A DNA stretch of 47,769 bases from Celeribacter ethanolicus (lineage in GTDB: Bacteria > Pseudomonadota > Alphaproteobacteria > Rhodobacterales > Rhodobacteraceae), in assembly GCF_001550095.1 (NCBI RefSeq), contig NZ_LRUC01000043.1, positions 1 to 47,769 of the forward strand, read 5' to 3'. The notes under the pieces were generated by a model. That model worked only from the letters and a program-made list of their open reading frames with translations, was not told where the DNA came from and did not search any database. The number at the start of each line of letters is the position of its first letter. Within the stretch, counting starts at the first letter, position 1. A program made the translations under genes and the position numbers. This document shows positions 7,401-15,087 of the stretch, piece after piece.

Positions 7401-7721
7401 ATGACCTATAAAGGCAGCGGGCACGATCATGAGCAGGACGGCGGGCGAAATCCGTCGAGACCGCTCCACGTGCGTGACATTTTACCCAATCACGACAAGG
7501 GCTTGCCCCTTGGCACCAAGGTGATGACCGCCGATGGCATCCTGCCGGTCGAGTTTCTCGAACCCGGAGATCGTGTGATCACACGGGCCGGCATGCGGAC
7601 TCTTTTGGGCATAGACACACCCGCACCGAAGAGGTTCAAGCTGACCTTCGAGCGTGAAGAAATCATCTATGCCGACGGGCTGATGGTGATGAGCGAGACG
7701 GGAGTACCCTTCGCCGCCTGA
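7401..7721 (+). CDS. Short Hint (hedgehog/intein) domain protein
   Basis: 106 residues with a central Hint-like segment, GLPLGTKVMTADGILPVEFLEPGDRVITRAGMRTLLGID, at about 34-70. In Hint modules, block A begins with a nucleophilic Cys/Ser/Thr; here the corresponding place reads LPLGTKVMTADG, so the usual Cys is missing, and the C-terminal splicing blocks are absent. It is therefore unlikely to self-splice. Longer Hint-domain proteins are frequent in Rhodobacteraceae as calcium-binding or secreted products; this may be a stand-alone relic or a small conserved protein. No signal peptide is visible. A terminator follows. Confidence 0.65.
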   Translation: MTYKGSGHDHEQDGGRNPSRPLHVRDILPNHDKGLPLGTKVMTADGILPVEFLEPGDRVITRAGMRTLLGIDTPAPKRFKLTFEREEIIYADGLMVMSETGVPFAA

Positions 7722-7750
7722 TTTTTACGCAGTCTGAGCGATGTAATAAA

Positions 7751-7780
7751 AAGCCGCCCTTTCGAGGCGGCTTTTGTTTT
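7751..7780. terminator. Bidirectional terminator between Hint gene and nnr
   Basis: GCCGCC (7753-7758) and GGCGGC (7766-7771) form a stem with A-rich sequence before and CTTTTGTTTT after, so it can serve both convergent genes. Confidence 0.85.
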
Positions 7781-7805
7781 GAGTATTTGTGGCAGCAAAG
7801 GAAAC
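7779..7805 (+). repeat. Terminator-associated motif, copy 1
   Basis: TTGAGTATTT, a 7-base variable piece (GTGGCAG), then CAAAGGAAAC, joined to the T-run of the preceding hairpin. Related copies are at 24990-25015, 34274-34300 (minus) and 39336-39362 (minus). Confidence 0.75.
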
Positions 7806-7811
7806 CGAAAG

Positions 7812-9446
7812 TCAGAGCCCCAGCGCCCGGAAGACCTTTGGCAATTCTTCGGGCAGGTCCTCAGCGATCAGACCGGGGCCAAAGCTGCGGGCCGCTTCGA
7901 CATGGAGCCAGGCGGCGGTTTCCGCAGCATGATGTGGGGCAAGCCCGCGCGCCAGGAGACCGGTGATCAGCCCCGCAAGGACATCGCCGGAGCCAGCGGT
8001 CGCGAGCCACGGCGCGGCGCGATCATAGACGGCGGCATTGATCGAGCATCGTTCGTCAGGGCTGGCGATCACGGTATCGGGGCCTTTGAACAGCACGGTG
8101 CAGCCCGCACGTTTGGCAGCCTCGCGCGTGGCGTCGACTTTGCTGTAGGCGGGACCTTTGGTGGGTGGTTCCGCGAGTTTGGCGGCGATGTCGGGGAAGA
8201 GGCGTTTGAACTCGCCTGCGTGGGGCGTGAGGACACAGGTTTCGTGCAGGTCGGCAAATCCGGTTTCGCTTTGCGCAAGCGCCGTGAGCGCATCGGCATC
8301 AAGCACGGTGGCGCGTTTTGCGGCGAGCGCATAGGGCAGGAACTCCAGCGCCCGTTCGACGCCGAAACCGGGGCCAATGCAGAGCGCGTTGAGGCGTTTG
8401 TCGGTCAGTACACGCGACAGGATTTCCGGCGTGTCGATTTCGGTGAGCATGATAGCGGTGATCTGGGCGGCGACTTCTGTGACGGCCTCGTGCGGGGTGC
8501 CGAGAGTGACGAGCCCCGCGCCGACACGTAGAACGGCGCGGGCGGCGAGACGGGCGGCACCGGTTTTGCCGGAGAGACCGGAGAGGATCAGGGCGTGGCC
8601 GTGGGTGTATTTGTGATTTTGGTTCGACCGAATTGAAAATGTGTCTTTTCTGAGATGATAAGGCTCTGGTCGTCCGACCAGTCGCACACGCAAAATCTCA
8701 TCGGTTTTTGACTTTGAGAATTGTGCCTGTGCCTCCTCTGATGTCAGAGGTTTTTGGGCATTTATAGCGGCAATTATATCCTCGACAGACTTAAACTTCG
8801 GCACCGGCAAGCCAATATCGCAAACGGTAATTTTTCCGCAAACAAACGGTCCCCGTCCTAAGAAATGGCCAATTTTTTGTTTGTGAAAGGTTACGGTCAA
8901 GTCTGCTTTCGCGCAAACCCCGCCCAGAGAGGTACCGCTATCAGCACAAAGGCCCGAGGGTATATCAACAGAAACTGCACGGAAGTGAGGATTATGCTTA
9001 TGGAGATAGCTAAGCGTATACGAGATACTTTTTGAAATAGACCGTGTCAGTCCGGTACCAAAAAGCGCGTCGATATAAAGATTGCAGCTAGGCAACCAAA
9101 ATCCCTCTGGGGCAGGTGACACCTCCCCCAACTCCCCCCACCGCTCATAATTCACCTTCGCATCCGGCGGGAGTTTCTCAGGATCGCCATAGAGGAACAC
9201 CTCCACCTCCCAGCCGCGTTGCTTCAACAGGCGCGCGATGACGAATCCGTCGCCGCCGTTGTTGCCAGGCCCGCAGAGGACAACGGCTTTATACAAAGAG
9301 AGCGCCAGTTCCGGCCATTCCTCGAAAACCGCCGCGACGACGCCCGCGCCCGCGCGCTCCATCAGCTCCAGCCCGGTGACCTCCCCGCTGTCGATGGCCG
9401 CCTTCTCAACGGCGCGCATTTGTGCACTGGTCAGCAATTCTGCCAT
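7812..9446 (-). CDS. nnr: Bifunctional NAD(P)H-hydrate epimerase / ADP-dependent NAD(P)H-hydrate dehydratase
   Basis: 544 residues from ATG 9446, which has GAGG six bases upstream; a TTG four codons earlier is less likely. The N-terminal YjeF_N epimerase domain (about 1-210) shows ELMERAGAG and the nucleotide loop LCGPGNNGGDGFV. The C-terminal ribokinase-like dehydratase domain (about 270-540) shows HALILSGLSGKTGAARLAAR, LCIGPGFG and ATAGSGDVLAGLI, where the Asp of GSGD is catalytic. The enzyme repairs hydrated NADH/NADPH formed spontaneously or by GAPDH. Length is slightly above the usual ~500. About 8615-9115, encoding roughly residues 110-277, is strikingly AT-richer than both flanks although the protein stays in frame and looks functional. 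Confidence 0.93.
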   Translation of the reverse strand: MAELLTSAQMRAVEKAAIDSGEVTGLELMERAGAGVVAAVFEEWPELALSLYKAVVLCGPGNNGGDGFVIARLLKQRGWEVEVFLYGDPEKLPPDAKVNYERWGELGEVSPAPEGFWLPSCNLYIDALFGTGLTRSISKSISYTLSYLHKHNPHFRAVSVDIPSGLCADSGTSLGGVCAKADLTVTFHKQKIGHFLGRGPFVCGKITVCDIGLPVPKFKSVEDIIAAINAQKPLTSEEAQAQFSKSKTDEILRVRLVGRPEPYHLRKDTFSIRSNQNHKYTHGHALILSGLSGKTGAARLAARAVLRVGAGLVTLGTPHEAVTEVAAQITAIMLTEIDTPEILSRVLTDKRLNALCIGPGFGVERALEFLPYALAAKRATVLDADALTALAQSETGFADLHETCVLTPHAGEFKRLFPDIAAKLAEPPTKGPAYSKVDATREAAKRAGCTVLFKGPDTVIASPDERCSINAAVYDRAAPWLATAGSGDVLAGLITGLLARGLAPHHAAETAAWLHVEAARSFGPGLIAEDLPEELPKVFRALGL

Positions 9447-9491
9447 GTTTTGCCTCAAAAGTTTTCAAAATGCCCTTTTTAAACTCGCTTG

Positions 9492-9506
9492 GCACAAATA
9501 TTGTGC
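9492..9506. promoter_or_regulatory. NtrC-like binding site in front of glnB
   Basis: GCAC-AAATATT-GTGC has the GCAC-N7-GTGC geometry of NtrC sites (TGCACC-N5-GGTGCA), with six-base perfect arms GCACAA/TTGTGC. It lies 113 bases before the glnB start. In Rhodobacter capsulatus glnBA is NtrC-controlled, which supports the reading. A further hairpin GGGCG-TTTTA-CGCCC is at 9526-9540. Confidence 0.55.
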
Positions 9507-9561
9507 ATGCATATGCGAATCCTGTGGGCGTTTTACGCCCCCTCAGGTTAGTCGATTGTGA

Positions 9562-9957
<396 letters not shown>

Positions 9958-9968
9958 GGGAGGCGCCG

Positions 9969-9999
9969 GGCGTGTTGCAGGGGACCCTGGCCACACGCC
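9969..9999 (+). promoter_or_regulatory. Intercistronic hairpin between glnB and glnA
   Basis: GGCGTGT (9969-9975) pairs with ACACGCC (9993-9999), with an inner CAGG/CCTG pair around a GGGAC loop. No T-run follows, so it is more likely an RNA-processing or stability element than a full terminator. It could set the ratio of glnB to glnA message. Confidence 0.45.
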
Positions 10000-10045
10000 T
10001 CTCGCCACAAACGCAATAACTCAACCAAAGGGATAAGGTCGAATT

Positions 10046-11452
10046 ATGAGCATCCAAGACGTTCTCAAGACCATGAAAGACGAAGACGTCCAGTACGTCG
10101 ACGTCCGTTTTACCGACCCGCGCGGTAAGCTGCAGCACGTGACGCTGCGCCACACCGAAGTGGACGAAGACTTCTTCGAAGAAGGCTTCATGTTCGATGG
10201 CTCCTCCATCGCCGGCTGGAAGTCGATCGACCAGTCCGACATGAAACTGATCCCGGACCCTGCGTCTGTTTACATCGACCCGTTCTACGCCGAGAAAACC
10301 CTCTGCGTGCACTGCACCGTGGTCGAGCCGGACACCGGCGAATCCTACGACCGCGACCCCCGCGGCTGTGCGCAGCGCGCCGAGGCCTACCTGAAATCCT
10401 CCGGCATCGGCGACACGTTCTACTGCGGTCCTGAAGCCGAATTCTTCCTGTTCGACGACGTGCGTTACGCCGTGACCCCGAACAAGGTGGCCTATGAAAT
10501 CGACGCCGACGGCGCCGCCTGGAACACCGACGCCGAATTCGAAATGGGCAACCTCGGTCACCGTCCGGGCTACAAGGGTGGCTATTTCCCGGTGAACCCG
10601 TCCGACGACGGCCAGGACATCCGTGGCGAAATGCTGACCACCATGGCCAACATGGGCATGAAGGTCGACAAACACCACCACGAGGTGGCAACGTCGCAGC
10701 ACGAACTCGGCATGATCTTCGGCACGCTCACCGAACAGGCCGACAACCTTCAGAAATACAAATACGTGATCCACAACGTGGCTCTGGCCTATGGCCGTTC
10801 CGCGACCTTCATGCCGAAACCGATCAAAGGCGACAACGGCTCGGGCATGCACGTGAACATGTCGATCTGGAAAGACGGCAAGCCGCTCTTCGCTGGCGAC
10901 AAATATGCCGATCTCTCCGACGAAGCCCTGTGGTTCATCGGCGGCATCCTGAAGCACGCGAAAGCGCTCAACGCCTTCACCAACCCGTCCACCAACTCCT
11001 ACAAGCGTCTGATCCCGGGCTTCGAAGCTCCGGTTCTGCGTGCGTATTCCGCCCGTAACCGCTCTGGCTGCGTGCGTATTCCGTGGGCGGAATCCCCGAA
11101 AGCGAAACGTGTGGAAGCCCGCTTCCCCGACCCGTCCTCGAACCCGTATCTTTGCTTCGCCGCCCTGCTGATGGCTGGCCTCGACGGCATCAAGAACAAG
11201 ATTGATCCGGGCCCCTCGTCGGACAAAGACCTCTACGATTTGCCGCCGGAAGAACTGGCCGAGATCCCGACCGTCTGCGGTTCGCTGCGTGAAGCGCTCG
11301 AAGAGCTGGAAAAAGACATGGACTTCCTGCTCGCCGGCGACGTGTTCACCAAGAGCCAGGTCGAAGGTTACATCGACCTCAAGTGGGAAGAGGTCTACGC
11401 CTTCGAACACACCCCGCACCCGGTCGAGTACGAAATGTACTACTCCTGCTAA
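10046..11452 (+). CDS. glnA: Glutamine synthetase type I
   Basis: 468 residues, the length of type I-beta dodecameric GS. Visible are the N-terminal beta-grasp signature FMFDGSSIAGW (about 49-59), the metal/glutamate site KHHHEVATSQHE, the ATP-binding KPIKGDNGSGMHVNMSIW (about 255-272), the NRSGCVRIP segment and the adenylylation target Tyr397 in SDKDLYDLPPEE. It makes glutamine from glutamate, ammonia and ATP. The Tyr397 loop means activity is set by GlnE, itself steered by the neighbouring PII. Starts with GGG ATAAGG-type spacing upstream and ends before a strong terminator. Confidence 0.98.
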   Translation: MSIQDVLKTMKDEDVQYVDVRFTDPRGKLQHVTLRHTEVDEDFFEEGFMFDGSSIAGWKSIDQSDMKLIPDPASVYIDPFYAEKTLCVHCTVVEPDTGESYDRDPRGCAQRAEAYLKSSGIGDTFYCGPEAEFFLFDDVRYAVTPNKVAYEIDADGAAWNTDAEFEMGNLGHRPGYKGGYFPVNPSDDGQDIRGEMLTTMANMGMKVDKHHHEVATSQHELGMIFGTLTEQADNLQKYKYVIHNVALAYGRSATFMPKPIKGDNGSGMHVNMSIWKDGKPLFAGDKYADLSDEALWFIGGILKHAKALNAFTNPSTNSYKRLIPGFEAPVLRAYSARNRSGCVRIPWAESPKAKRVEARFPDPSSNPYLCFAALLMAGLDGIKNKIDPGPSSDKDLYDLPPEELAEIPTVCGSLREALEELEKDMDFLLAGDVFTKSQVEGYIDLKWEEVYAFEHTPHPVEYEMYYSC

Positions 11453-11476
11453 GCGGGCATCGGTCTTCAGACTTGG

Positions 11477-11506
11477 AAAGGGCTCCCTCTCGGGGCCCTT
11501 TTCTTT
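11477..11506 (+). terminator. glnA terminator
   Basis: AAAGGGCTCC (11477-11486) pairs with GGGGCCCTTT (11492-11501) with one G-U pair, followed by TCTTTTG. Confidence 0.85.
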
Positions 11507-11533
11507 TGCTCTTCTCTCGGGCTATCTCTCCCC

Positions 11534-11953
11534 ATGATCCACCTGCGCCCGCATCATCTCCTCTGTCTGCTCACCTATGTCGGCAAAGGGTACTCCCCCG
11601 CCTTCGTCGCAGGCTACGACCGGATCGTCGCGCGGTTGAACGCAGGCGAAGAGATCGAAATCGTGGAGGGCCCGGACGATATTTGCGCCCCCATTGCCTG
11701 TAATATGAGCGAACATTGCCACGGCAGTTCGGTGATCTCACGGGATGCATTGGCGGCGCGGGAAGTGGGCCGGGTTCTGGAGCAGGGCATCTCTCCGGGC
11801 GCCAAACTGGTGCTTGGCCCCGAGAGACTCGCGACGCTGAGGGCCGCCTTTGCCCAAGGCGATGTCCGAACCGCCTGCCGGGGCTGCGAATGGTCCGATC
11901 TGTGCACGCAAGTTGCCCGGTCCGGGTTTTCGAATGTCCGTCTCTTGAGCTGA
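11534..11953 (+). CDS. DUF1284 family Cys-rich protein
   Basis: 139 residues opening IHLRPHHLLCLLTYVGKGYSPAFVAGYDRI, the DUF1284 hallmark, followed by conserved cysteines in DDICAPIACNMSEHCH and CRGCEWSDLC. The cysteine and histidine spacing suggests a bound metal or iron-sulfur cluster, but no biochemical role is established that I know of. No signal peptide; cytoplasmic. The gene stands alone between the glnA terminator and a small secreted-peptide gene. Confidence 0.82.
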   Translation: MIHLRPHHLLCLLTYVGKGYSPAFVAGYDRIVARLNAGEEIEIVEGPDDICAPIACNMSEHCHGSSVISRDALAAREVGRVLEQGISPGAKLVLGPERLATLRAAFAQGDVRTACRGCEWSDLCTQVARSGFSNVRLLS

Positions 11954-11999
11954 TCACCCGCCTCTGACCGGCGAGCACGCGCTTCCGTCCGGTGAATCG

Positions 12000-12015
12000 T
12001 TTACCTTTTGTTAAC
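12000..12015 (+). promoter_or_regulatory. CtrA-like site upstream of the Cys-rich peptide gene
   Basis: TTTA-CCTTTTG-TTAAC matches TTAA-N7-TTAAC except for one base, 40 bases before the ATG at 12056. A second TTAA follows six bases on, giving overlapping sites. Confidence 0.35.
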
Positions 12016-12055
12016 CTTTGTTAAGATCGGACGTCATTTTAACGGACCCATTGCC

Positions 12056-12322
12056 ATGAAACCCCTTCTCCTGGCCCTTTGCCTGCTCGCTCCTGTCGCA
12101 GCTTTCGCTGACAGCACTCCAAGATCCACGACGCCCGACCACCAGTCAGAACTCCGGCCCGATCTCTTGCAAAACCTGTTGTCACCTGAGGCGCAGAACG
12201 GGGCAACGCTCTACCTCGCCGCCTGCTGCAAAGTGTGCCGCAAGGGCAAAGCCTGCGGCAACAGTTGCATCAGTCGCGACAAGGCCTGTCATCAGCCTCC
12301 GGGCTGCGCCTGCGACGGCTGA
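12056..12322 (+). CDS. Small secreted Cys-rich peptide
   Basis: 88 residues. A clear Sec signal peptide, MKPLLLALCLLAPVAAFADS with cleavage after AFA, precedes a low-complexity linker and a dense cysteine block near the end (AACCKVCRKGKACGNSC, then ISRDKACHQPPGCACDG) with nine cysteines in about 32 residues. Such a block probably folds with disulfides or binds metal in the periplasm. Start chosen at 12056 because it gives the signal peptide; an in-frame start at 12008 would hide it. The end overlaps the convergent DUF6314 gene by 53 bases. I recognise the pattern as recurrent in proteobacteria but no function is known to me. Confidence 0.78.
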   Translation: MKPLLLALCLLAPVAAFADSTPRSTTPDHQSELRPDLLQNLLSPEAQNGATLYLAACCKVCRKGKACGNSCISRDKACHQPPGCACDG

Positions 12323-12722
12323 ATTGCGAGACACTTACGTAGTCCTTGCGCGGGCCCTTGACCCGCCACTCTGCCGTCCAGAGCGGCCAGCCGGAGAAAT
12401 CGTAGCGCACAGCATAGGCATCCGGGGCACAATCGTGATCGGCCCGTGGGATTGCTGCGTTCGGATCGAAGCGGTGAAAGAACCGGCCATCGTCGAAAAA
12501 GACCGCGATCCCCGCCGGATCGCTGCGCCAGAGATAGCGCCGTTCCGCCGAGAGGCTCGCCTGCCCCGGCACCGTCAAAGTCCCGCCTTCGGTACAGAGC
12601 AGCCCCTCGCCATCGCGGTCAAACCGGCAATAGCCCTCAAGCCGCGCCGTGCCCCCCGCCAGAGCATCCTCAATGTGTCGGGACAGCCGCCACATGCCCG
12701 CGAAATCGTCCAGTGTGATCAT
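12270..12722 (-). CDS. DUF6314 family protein
   Basis: 150 residues with FAGMWRLSRHIEDALAGGTARLEGYCRF at the start and repeated beta-rich stretches with conserved aromatic and His/Asp residues (FFDDGRFFHRFD, DHDCAPDAYAVRYDF, WRVKGPRKDY), matching the lipocalin-like DUF6314 pattern. Function unknown. The tail after about residue 133 is Arg-rich and overlaps the oppositely oriented Cys-rich peptide gene. It follows the GAF-domain gene by six bases on the same strand, so the two are probably cotranscribed. Confidence 0.75.
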   Translation of the reverse strand: MITLDDFAGMWRLSRHIEDALAGGTARLEGYCRFDRDGEGLLCTEGGTLTVPGQASLSAERRYLWRSDPAGIAVFFDDGRFFHRFDPNAAIPRADHDCAPDAYAVRYDFSGWPLWTAEWRVKGPRKDYVSVSQFSRRRRSPEADDRPCRD

Positions 12723-12728
12723 GCTGCC

Positions 12729-13292
12729 TTATAGCCCGCCGTGTCGCGCCTTGGCGAGGCATTCGAGCGCACGGGCACTGTCACGCACGAATTGCACCTC
12801 TTCATGGCTCCAGTGACGGCGGTGGCTGTCGACTGCGGAAATTCCGCCGAACACCTGCCCCCGGAACCGACAGGGCACTCCGATATAAGCCATGATCCCC
12901 ATCACGGAGACAGCCCCCGTGTCCTTGATCAGCGGATGCACCAGAGTGTCGTCGCTGACAATCTCACGGGCAAGGTCGACCACCAGATGACCGATGGTGT
13001 TCTCCGGCATCAGCACGCGTTCAAGCTGCCGCCCCACCGGATGGTCGGTGTTAGCAAGCACCTCAAGCTGCGTGCCCGAAGCTGTCGGCAAGGCGCGAAA
13101 GGCCAGCACACCGGAGGGTGCGATCTGCGCATGAAGAGAAAATGCGATCTCCCTCACCTGAGGGTCGCCGGAATCGAACATGGGAAATATGGCCTCATCC
13201 CTAAAGCCGAAAAGCACTTCGCAACGGGTCTGAGCCATAGCCATCACATCGGGCCGGTTGCGAAAGGCTTTCATCTTGCGGCAATCTAGCAT
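12729..13292 (-). CDS. GAF-domain protein
   Basis: 187 residues from ATG 13292. A GAF fold covers most of the length: IAPSGVLAFRALPTASGTQLEVLANTDHPVGRQL, then AREIVSDDTLVHPLIKDTGAVSVMGIMAYIGVPCRFRGQVFGGISAVDSHRRHWSHEEVQFVRDSAR, each read in pieces. The order of strands and the final helix fit small-ligand-sensing GAF proteins without an attached output domain. The same frame continues open for a long way against purB on the other strand, but that part has no family resemblance and is rejected. It shares the 105-base region before purB as a divergent pair. Confidence 0.8.
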   Translation of the reverse strand: MLDCRKMKAFRNRPDVMAMAQTRCEVLFGFRDEAIFPMFDSGDPQVREIAFSLHAQIAPSGVLAFRALPTASGTQLEVLANTDHPVGRQLERVLMPENTIGHLVVDLAREIVSDDTLVHPLIKDTGAVSVMGIMAYIGVPCRFRGQVFGGISAVDSHRRHWSHEEVQFVRDSARALECLAKARHGGL

Positions 13293-13397
13293 GATCGGGC
13301 CCTGTCCCAAAGTGTTTTGCACGGTACGGCGGCTTGCGCGCGAAGCCCCTTCGCCGTAAGAGACCCGCAACGCGTTCTGTATAGGAAAGGCCTGCCG

Positions 13398-14702
13398 ATG
13401 ATCCCCCGTTATGCCCGCAAAGAGATGGTCGACATCTGGGAACCCGCCACCAAGTTCAAGATCTGGTACGAGATCGAGGCCCACGCCTGTGACGCTCAGG
13501 CCAAGCTTGGCGTGATCCCGCAGGAAAACGCGGATGCGGTGTGGAAAGCCAAGGATGTCGAATTCGACGTCGACCGCATCGACGAGATCGAAGCTGTCAC
13601 CAAGCATGACGTCATCGCCTTTCTGACCCACCTCGCCGAACATGTCGGTTCTGAGGAGGCCCGTTTCGTCCATCAGGGCATGACCTCGTCCGACGTGCTC
13701 GACACCTGTCTCAACGTCCAGCTCGTGCGCGCCGCCGACCTCCTTCTGGCCGGCGTCGACAAGGTTCTGGCCGCGCTCAAGACCCGCGCGCTGGAGCACA
13801 AATATACCGTGCGCGTCGGTCGCTCTCACGGCATCCACGCCGAGCCGACCACCATGGGCCTGACCTTCGCGCGTTTCTACGCCGAGATGGATCGCAACAA
13901 GAATCGTCTCGAAAAAGCCAAATGGGAGATTGCCACCGGCGCAATTTCCGGCGCGGTCGGCACATTCGCCAATATCGACCCGGCGGTCGAAGAGCATGTC
14001 TGCGAGAAAATGGGCCTGCGCCCGGAGCCGATTTCGACCCAGGTCATCCCGCGTGACCGTCACGCCATGTTCTTTGCCACTTTGGGCGTGATTGCGTCGT
14101 CGATCGAAAACATCGCCATCGAGATCCGCCACATGCAGCGCACCGAAGTGCTCGAAGGCGCGGAATTCTTCTCCATGGGCCAAAAAGGCTCCTCGGCGAT
14201 GCCGCACAAGAAAAACCCGGTTCTGACCGAAAATCTCACCGGTCTGGCGCGTCTGGTGCGCATGACCGTGGTGCCCGCGATGGAGAACGTCGCACTTTGG
14301 CACGAGCGCGATATTTCGCACTCCTCCGTCGAACGCGGCATCGGCCCGGATGCGACCGTGACCTTGGACTTCGCGCTCAACCGTCTCGCCGGTGTGGTCG
14401 AGAAGATGCTGATCTTCCCGGACAACATGCTGACCAATATGAACAAATTCCCGGGTCTGGTGATGTCGCAGCGCGTGTTGCTGGCGCTCACCCAAGCCGG
14501 TGTGTCGCGCGAAGACGCCTATACGATGGTGCAGCGCAACGCCTTGAAAGTCTGGGAAGATCGCGTCGATTTCCGCGAACAGCTTCTGGCCGACAAGGAC
14601 GTGGTCGCAGCCCTTGGCGTCGACGGGATCAATTCGAAATTCGACATGGACTACCACACCAAACACGTCGACACGATCTTCAAGCGGGTTTTTGGCGAGT
14701 AA
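13398..14702 (+). CDS. purB: Adenylosuccinate lyase
   Basis: 434 residues from ATG 13398, with AGGAAAGG eight bases upstream. The fumarase/aspartase-superfamily signature GSSAMPHKKNP is at about 264-274; the TSSD and GRSHG/HAEPTTMG segments supply the other active-site parts (HQGMTSSDVLDTC, VRVGRSHGIHAEPTTMGL). The enzyme works twice in purine synthesis: it releases fumarate from SAICAR and from adenylosuccinate. Length fits the short bacterial PurB group. No PurR-type operator is recognised upstream. Confidence 0.97.
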   Translation: MIPRYARKEMVDIWEPATKFKIWYEIEAHACDAQAKLGVIPQENADAVWKAKDVEFDVDRIDEIEAVTKHDVIAFLTHLAEHVGSEEARFVHQGMTSSDVLDTCLNVQLVRAADLLLAGVDKVLAALKTRALEHKYTVRVGRSHGIHAEPTTMGLTFARFYAEMDRNKNRLEKAKWEIATGAISGAVGTFANIDPAVEEHVCEKMGLRPEPISTQVIPRDRHAMFFATLGVIASSIENIAIEIRHMQRTEVLEGAEFFSMGQKGSSAMPHKKNPVLTENLTGLARLVRMTVVPAMENVALWHERDISHSSVERGIGPDATVTLDFALNRLAGVVEKMLIFPDNMLTNMNKFPGLVMSQRVLLALTQAGVSREDAYTMVQRNALKVWEDRVDFREQLLADKDVVAALGVDGINSKFDMDYHTKHVDTIFKRVFGE

Positions 14703-14786
14703 ACTCGCCGGGCTGGGTGTTCGGCGACTAAGCCCGACACAGCGCCAAGTGCAAAAACCTGAGAAAATCACCGATTCTGTGATACG

Positions 14787-14822
14787 ATCTCCCGAAGGCC
14801 ACCACGCTTTCGGGAGATTTTC
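14787..14822 (+). promoter_or_regulatory. Hairpin covering the ribosome site of the 54-residue peptide gene
   Basis: ATCTCCCGAA (14787-14796) pairs perfectly with TTCGGGAGAT (14809-14818) around a 12-base loop. The only plausible Shine-Dalgarno, GGGAG at 14812-14816, lies inside the 3' arm, six bases before the ATG. It is followed by TTTTC and may also end purB transcription. Confidence 0.6.
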
Positions 14823-14987
14823 ATGTTGAAATACACGCTTCTCGCCCTCGCCCTGCTCATGCCCCTTTCCAACCCGCTCGCCGCGCAGGATTTCACCTGC
14901 CCGCATGAACAAAAGCTCGCTTCCTGCGCTGAGGGTTACACTTGGGACAAGGAAACCGGCACCTGCGTCGAGCAGATCGTCGGCTAA
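14823..14987 (+). CDS. Small secreted peptide, chitin-binding-like Cys pattern
   Basis: 54 residues. MLKYTLLALALLMPLSNPLAAQ is a Sec signal peptide with an A-x-A type site, leaving a mature peptide of about 32 residues with four-cysteine logic in CPHEQKLASC, AEGYTWDKETGTCVEQ (three Cys in total visible: C25, C33 and C48). The spacing and the tryptophan resemble peritrophin/type 2 chitin-binding modules, which here is only a resemblance. It is probably periplasmic or released. Translation may be limited because its Shine-Dalgarno sequence sits in a strong hairpin. Confidence 0.65.
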   Translation: MLKYTLLALALLMPLSNPLAAQDFTCPHEQKLASCAEGYTWDKETGTCVEQIVG

Positions 14988-15087
14988 CTCACAATTTTCG
15001 GCAAATTTCCGTCCACCGGTCACCTCCCGTTAAGCCTCATCAACGATACTGGGCAGAACCAAGGACTGAATCGCGAGTGAGGCGCGT

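Noticed and set aside
9490-9507. Sigma-54 promoter at glnB
   Set aside because: The -12 element reads TTGT instead of TTGC, and the stretch is better explained as an NtrC-type palindrome.
12729-15023. A very long leftward open frame opposite purB
   Set aside because: Only its last 187 codons (12729-13292) resemble a GAF protein; the rest is antisense to purB, a convincing gene, and arises from high GC3.
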